Source: DASUCS01 sp036275935
GTDB taxonomy: Bacteria; Actinomycetota; Acidimicrobiia; Acidimicrobiales; JACDCH01
NCBI GenBank assembly: GCA_036275935.1
Contig: DASUCS010000003.1
Coordinates: 1 to 5,261 of the forward strand
Length of the DNA stretch: 5,261 nucleotides
Reading direction: 5' to 3'
In this document: positions 4,627 through 5,261 of the stretch, piece after piece
Layout: each line of letters begins with the position of its first letter
How positions within the stretch are numbered: the first letter of the stretch is position 1
Program-made: the position numbers and the translations under genes
The notes under the pieces: generated by a model
Databases searched by the model: none
What the model saw: only the letters and a program-made list of their open reading frames with translations
Told to the model about the DNA's origin: nothing

Positions 4627-5261
4627 ATCGTCAGATCGTGCTGAAGCAACGGCCCGATGGGCTCGTGACGCGGGACGACTTCGATGTGGTCGACGGCAAG
4701 ATGCCGGAGCCCGGCGACAACGAGGCGCTCATCGAGACGCTGTATCTCGGCATGGATGCGACGGTGCGGACGTGGTTGTCGAAGGCGGAGGGCTACATCC
4801 CTCCGGTGGAGATCGGCGAGGTGGTGCGCTGCAGTGGCATCGGCCGCGTCGTCGAGACGAACAGCGCGAAGGTGCCCGTTGGCGCACTGGTGGCCACGCT
4901 GACCGGCTGGCAGCAGTACGCCGCCGTCGGCGACGATCCGATGCTCACGACGGTGCTGGCCGACGACGCCGATCCCTTGGCCGAGCTGAGCGTCTTCGGT
5001 AGCGCGGGCATGACGGCGTACGTGGGGCTCACCGAGATCGGCAAGGTGAAGGAAGGTGAGACGGTCGTCGTCTCCGCCGCGGCGGGCGCCACCGGCTCCA
5101 CCGCGGTGCAGATCGCCAAGATCCTCGGTGCACGGGTCATCGGCGTGGCCGGCACCGACGAGAAGTGCCGGTGGCTGACAGAGCTTCTCGGTGCCGACGG
5201 CGCGATCAACTACCGCACCGACGACCTCGCGGCGAAGCTCAAGGAGTTGTGCCCGAAGGGC
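4617..5261 (+). CDS. NADP-dependent medium-chain oxidoreductase, PTGR/CurA type (C-terminus beyond window)
   Basis: 215 codons are visible of a protein family about 330-345 residues long; the right edge cuts it in the nucleotide-binding domain. The N-terminal start MPVNRQIVLKQRP and LYLGMDATVRTWL (42-54, compare YLSVDP-MR in relatives) mark the zinc-free leukotriene B4 dehydrogenase/prostaglandin reductase/CurA group. The NADP-binding turn is SAAAGATGSTAVQIAKILGA (153-172), followed by RVIGVAGTDEKC (173-184), where Lys183 should contact the 2'-phosphate of NADPH, and GADGAINYR (192-200). No zinc-ligand pattern is seen. Such enzymes reduce the C=C bond of alpha,beta-unsaturated ketones or aldehydes; the substrate here is unknown. 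GTG 4617 is preferred because GGGG (4606-4609) is 7 bases upstream and relatives have a few residues before the N-R-Q. GTG 4623 would give the common 4-base GTGA overlap with the methyltransferase stop and remains a fair alternative. Confidence 0.88.
   Translation, partial: MPVNRQIVLKQRPDGLVTRDDFDVVDGKMPEPGDNEALIETLYLGMDATVRTWLSKAEGYIPPVEIGEVVRCSGIGRVVETNSAKVPVGALVATLTGWQQYAAVGDDPMLTTVLADDADPLAELSVFGSAGMTAYVGLTEIGKVKEGETVVVSAAAGATGSTAVQIAKILGARVIGVAGTDEKCRWLTELLGADGAINYRTDDLAAKLKELCPKG

Overview
The window is about two-thirds G+C, with strong third-position G/C bias, frequent GTG starts, short intergenic gaps and few Shine-Dalgarno sequences. It carries a DUF222/HNH (13E12-type) gene. Together these fit a high-GC actinobacterium, possibly of the Acidimicrobiia, though the class is only a guess from gene style. 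No rRNA, tRNA, CRISPR array, insertion sequence or convincing terminator is visible.

Layout: (1) 1-318, minus strand, the N-terminal part of an aminoglycoside-phosphotransferase-like kinase that runs off the left edge. (2) 319-458, a divergent intergenic region with a near-perfect 12-bp inverted repeat. (3) 459-1706, plus, a full-length DUF222/HNH endonuclease of the 13E12 repeat family. (4) 1753-2550, plus, an enoyl-CoA hydratase/isomerase-fold protein of the ECHDC3 type that lacks both classical catalytic glutamates. (5) 2578-2608, a MerR-style promoter with a 19-bp spacer holding a small dyad. (6) 2615-3802, plus, one unbroken reading frame joining a MerR-family DNA-binding domain and coiled coil to a complete SAICAR synthetase (PurC) of the animal PAICS type. 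(7) 3856-4626, plus, a class I SAM-dependent methyltransferase. (8) 4617-5261, plus, a zinc-independent medium-chain NADP-dependent oxidoreductase (PTGR/CurA type) that overlaps the methyltransferase and runs off the right edge.

The most remarkable element is the MerR-PurC fusion. The regulator half keeps its DNA-binding domain and dimerisation helix. The effector domain that would normally follow is replaced by what looks like an intact purine-biosynthesis enzyme. It sits immediately behind a promoter with the geometry MerR proteins act on. This suggests, as inference, a self-regulating enzyme that could read purine intermediates directly. The frame also holds an internal Shine-Dalgarno plus ATG exactly at the start of the PurC domain, so a free PurC product is possible too.

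The other genes do not form one obvious pathway. The methyltransferase and oxidoreductase overlap and are probably translated together. The hydratase-fold protein and the fusion each seem to have their own near-leaderless start.
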